NCBI RefSeq assembly: GCF_000686725.1
Contig: NZ_KK366008.1
Location: 386,074 to 450,073, forward strand
Length of the DNA stretch: 64,000 nucleotides
DNA from: Clostridium akagii DSM 12554
GTDB taxonomy: Bacteria > Bacillota > Clostridia > Clostridiales > Clostridiaceae
Direction of reading: 5' to 3'
Part shown: piece by piece, positions 63,559 to 64,000 of the stretch
Numbering within the stretch: position 1 is the stretch's first letter
Layout: every line of letters begins with the position of its first letter
The notes under the pieces: generated by a model
Database searches by the model: none
The model's input: the letters and a program-made list of their open reading frames with translations, nothing else
What the model was told of the DNA's origin: nothing
Position numbers and translations under genes: made by a program

Positions 63559-64000
63559 TTATTTGAGAGTTGCTTTTACAAACATTATTTTCATACCTAA
63601 TTTCACAAATTTATTTTCATACTCAGTAGGAATGTTTTCTGCGAAATTGCTATTATGAAGATCATAGGTATAATAGTTAATTTCAAAATTGTTTGAAGCT
63701 AAATATTCCATTGACGCTTCAAATAAATCAAAATTATCAGTTTTGAACCATATTTCTGTGTTTGCTCTTATAAATTGTTTATATTTTATTAAAAATTTAG
63801 GGTGAGTAAGTCTTCTTTTATTATGTCTGTCTTTAGGCCAAGGATTACAGAAATTTATATATATCCTGCTTATTTCACTTTCATCAAATATCTCGCTTAT
63901 AAATGCTATTTCAAGTGGGATTATCCTTACATTTGAAATTTCTGCTTTTTCAACATTTCTCAGTGTGCACACTAAAACTTCATCTTTTAAATCAATTGCT
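63559..64000 (-). CDS. trmB: tRNA (guanine-46-N7)-methyltransferase, 5' part beyond the window
   Basis: The frame is open to the window edge and codes for the C-terminal 146 residues of TrmB, which methylates N7 of G46 in tRNA with SAM. The catalytic FxDPWPKxRHxKRRL segment reads [15 protein letters not shown], and the substrate Asp/Lys region [17 protein letters not shown] and the C-terminal [14 protein letters not shown] are clear. The N-terminal Rossmann SAM-binding part lies outside the window. Confidence 0.93.
   Translation of the reverse strand, partial: AIDLKDEVLVCTLRNVEKAEISNVRIIPLEIAFISEIFDESEISRIYINFCNPWPKDRHNKRRLTHPKFLIKYKQFIRANTEIWFKTDNFDLFEASMEYLASNNFEINYYTYDLHNSNFAENIPTEYENKFVKLGMKIMFVKATLK

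Noticed and set aside
1-64000. Prophage, transposon, CRISPR array or rRNA/tRNA genes
   Set aside because: No integrase, transposase, terminase, direct repeat array or structural RNA signature was found; gene content and codon use look uniform.

Overview
The window is AT-rich (roughly 30% GC by eye) chromosomal DNA with strong Shine-Dalgarno sites, frequent GTG/TTG starts, a T-box leader, siroheme sulfite reductase, DUF6483, DUF2383 and DUF3892-type proteins. This points to a Gram-positive anaerobe of the genus Clostridium (sensu stricto); I do not assign a species. No phage, transposon, rRNA, tRNA or CRISPR array is visible. About 61 protein genes are supported, two of them cut by the window edges.

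Layout. 1-4.3 kb: a truncated membrane protein, a tandem HD-GYP protein, a small membrane protein, and argS behind a T-box leader. 4.4-9.8 kb: a polyphosphate locus (ppk1 and a Ppx/GppA-HD protein in one operon, a second Ppx/GppA-HD paralogue divergent). 9.8-11.1 kb: a TcdR/UviA-like sigma factor whose promoter carries a LexA-type box, then yajQ. 11.2-16 kb: sulfite reductase with a divergent CysL-like LysR regulator, then a metal or sulfur stress operon (CsoR/CstR-like repressor, HAD phosphatase with a Cys/His tail, CDF exporter). 16.1-22.5 kb: a cyanophycin locus (iadA, aspartate 4-decarboxylase, cphB, cphA). 22.7-25.6 kb: a TauE/DUF1634 exporter pair, DUF6483, TerC. 25.8-29 kb: a TetR-controlled ABC-2 exporter. 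29.3-32 kb: a secreted tandem CBM21 protein, a DUF1737 mini-protein, an alpha/beta hydrolase, an SRPBCC protein. 32.3-38 kb: the oppABCDF peptide importer. 38.8-40.4 kb: a short-type alpha-glucan phosphorylase. 40.6-48.1 kb: a MetF-like protein, unknown proteins and a four-gene two-component cluster without a DNA-binding output. 48.3-64 kb: VOC protein, folE2-queC, aldose epimerase, thioesterase, pyruvate kinase, a DedA-PAP2-like fusion, another ABC exporter, a ferritin-like protein, DUF2156, a metallo-beta-lactamase-like membrane protein without metal ligands, an SDR, a RodA/FtsW protein, DUF3892 and a truncated trmB.

How the genes fit together. Three reserve-polymer systems lie close to each other: polyphosphate (ppk1/ppx), cyanophycin (cphA/cphB with downstream peptide and aspartate catabolism) and alpha-glucan (CBM21 protein and phosphorylase, each preceded by a cre-like operator). 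The cyanophycin block is the most complete pathway: CphA makes the polymer, CphB cuts it to beta-Asp-Arg, IadA can split the dipeptide, and AspD can turn the aspartate into alanine and CO2. The most striking regulatory signals are a LexA box sitting in the spacer of a TTTACA-N17-TATAAT promoter for the sigma factor, a CsoR-type operator in front of a repressor with a Cys-Tyr-Cys ligand set, and paired TetR operators. Several proteins keep a fold but seem to have lost catalytic residues (PAP2 half of the DedA fusion, MBL-like protein, kinase-like half of a response regulator). All family calls are from reading the sequence, without database searches.
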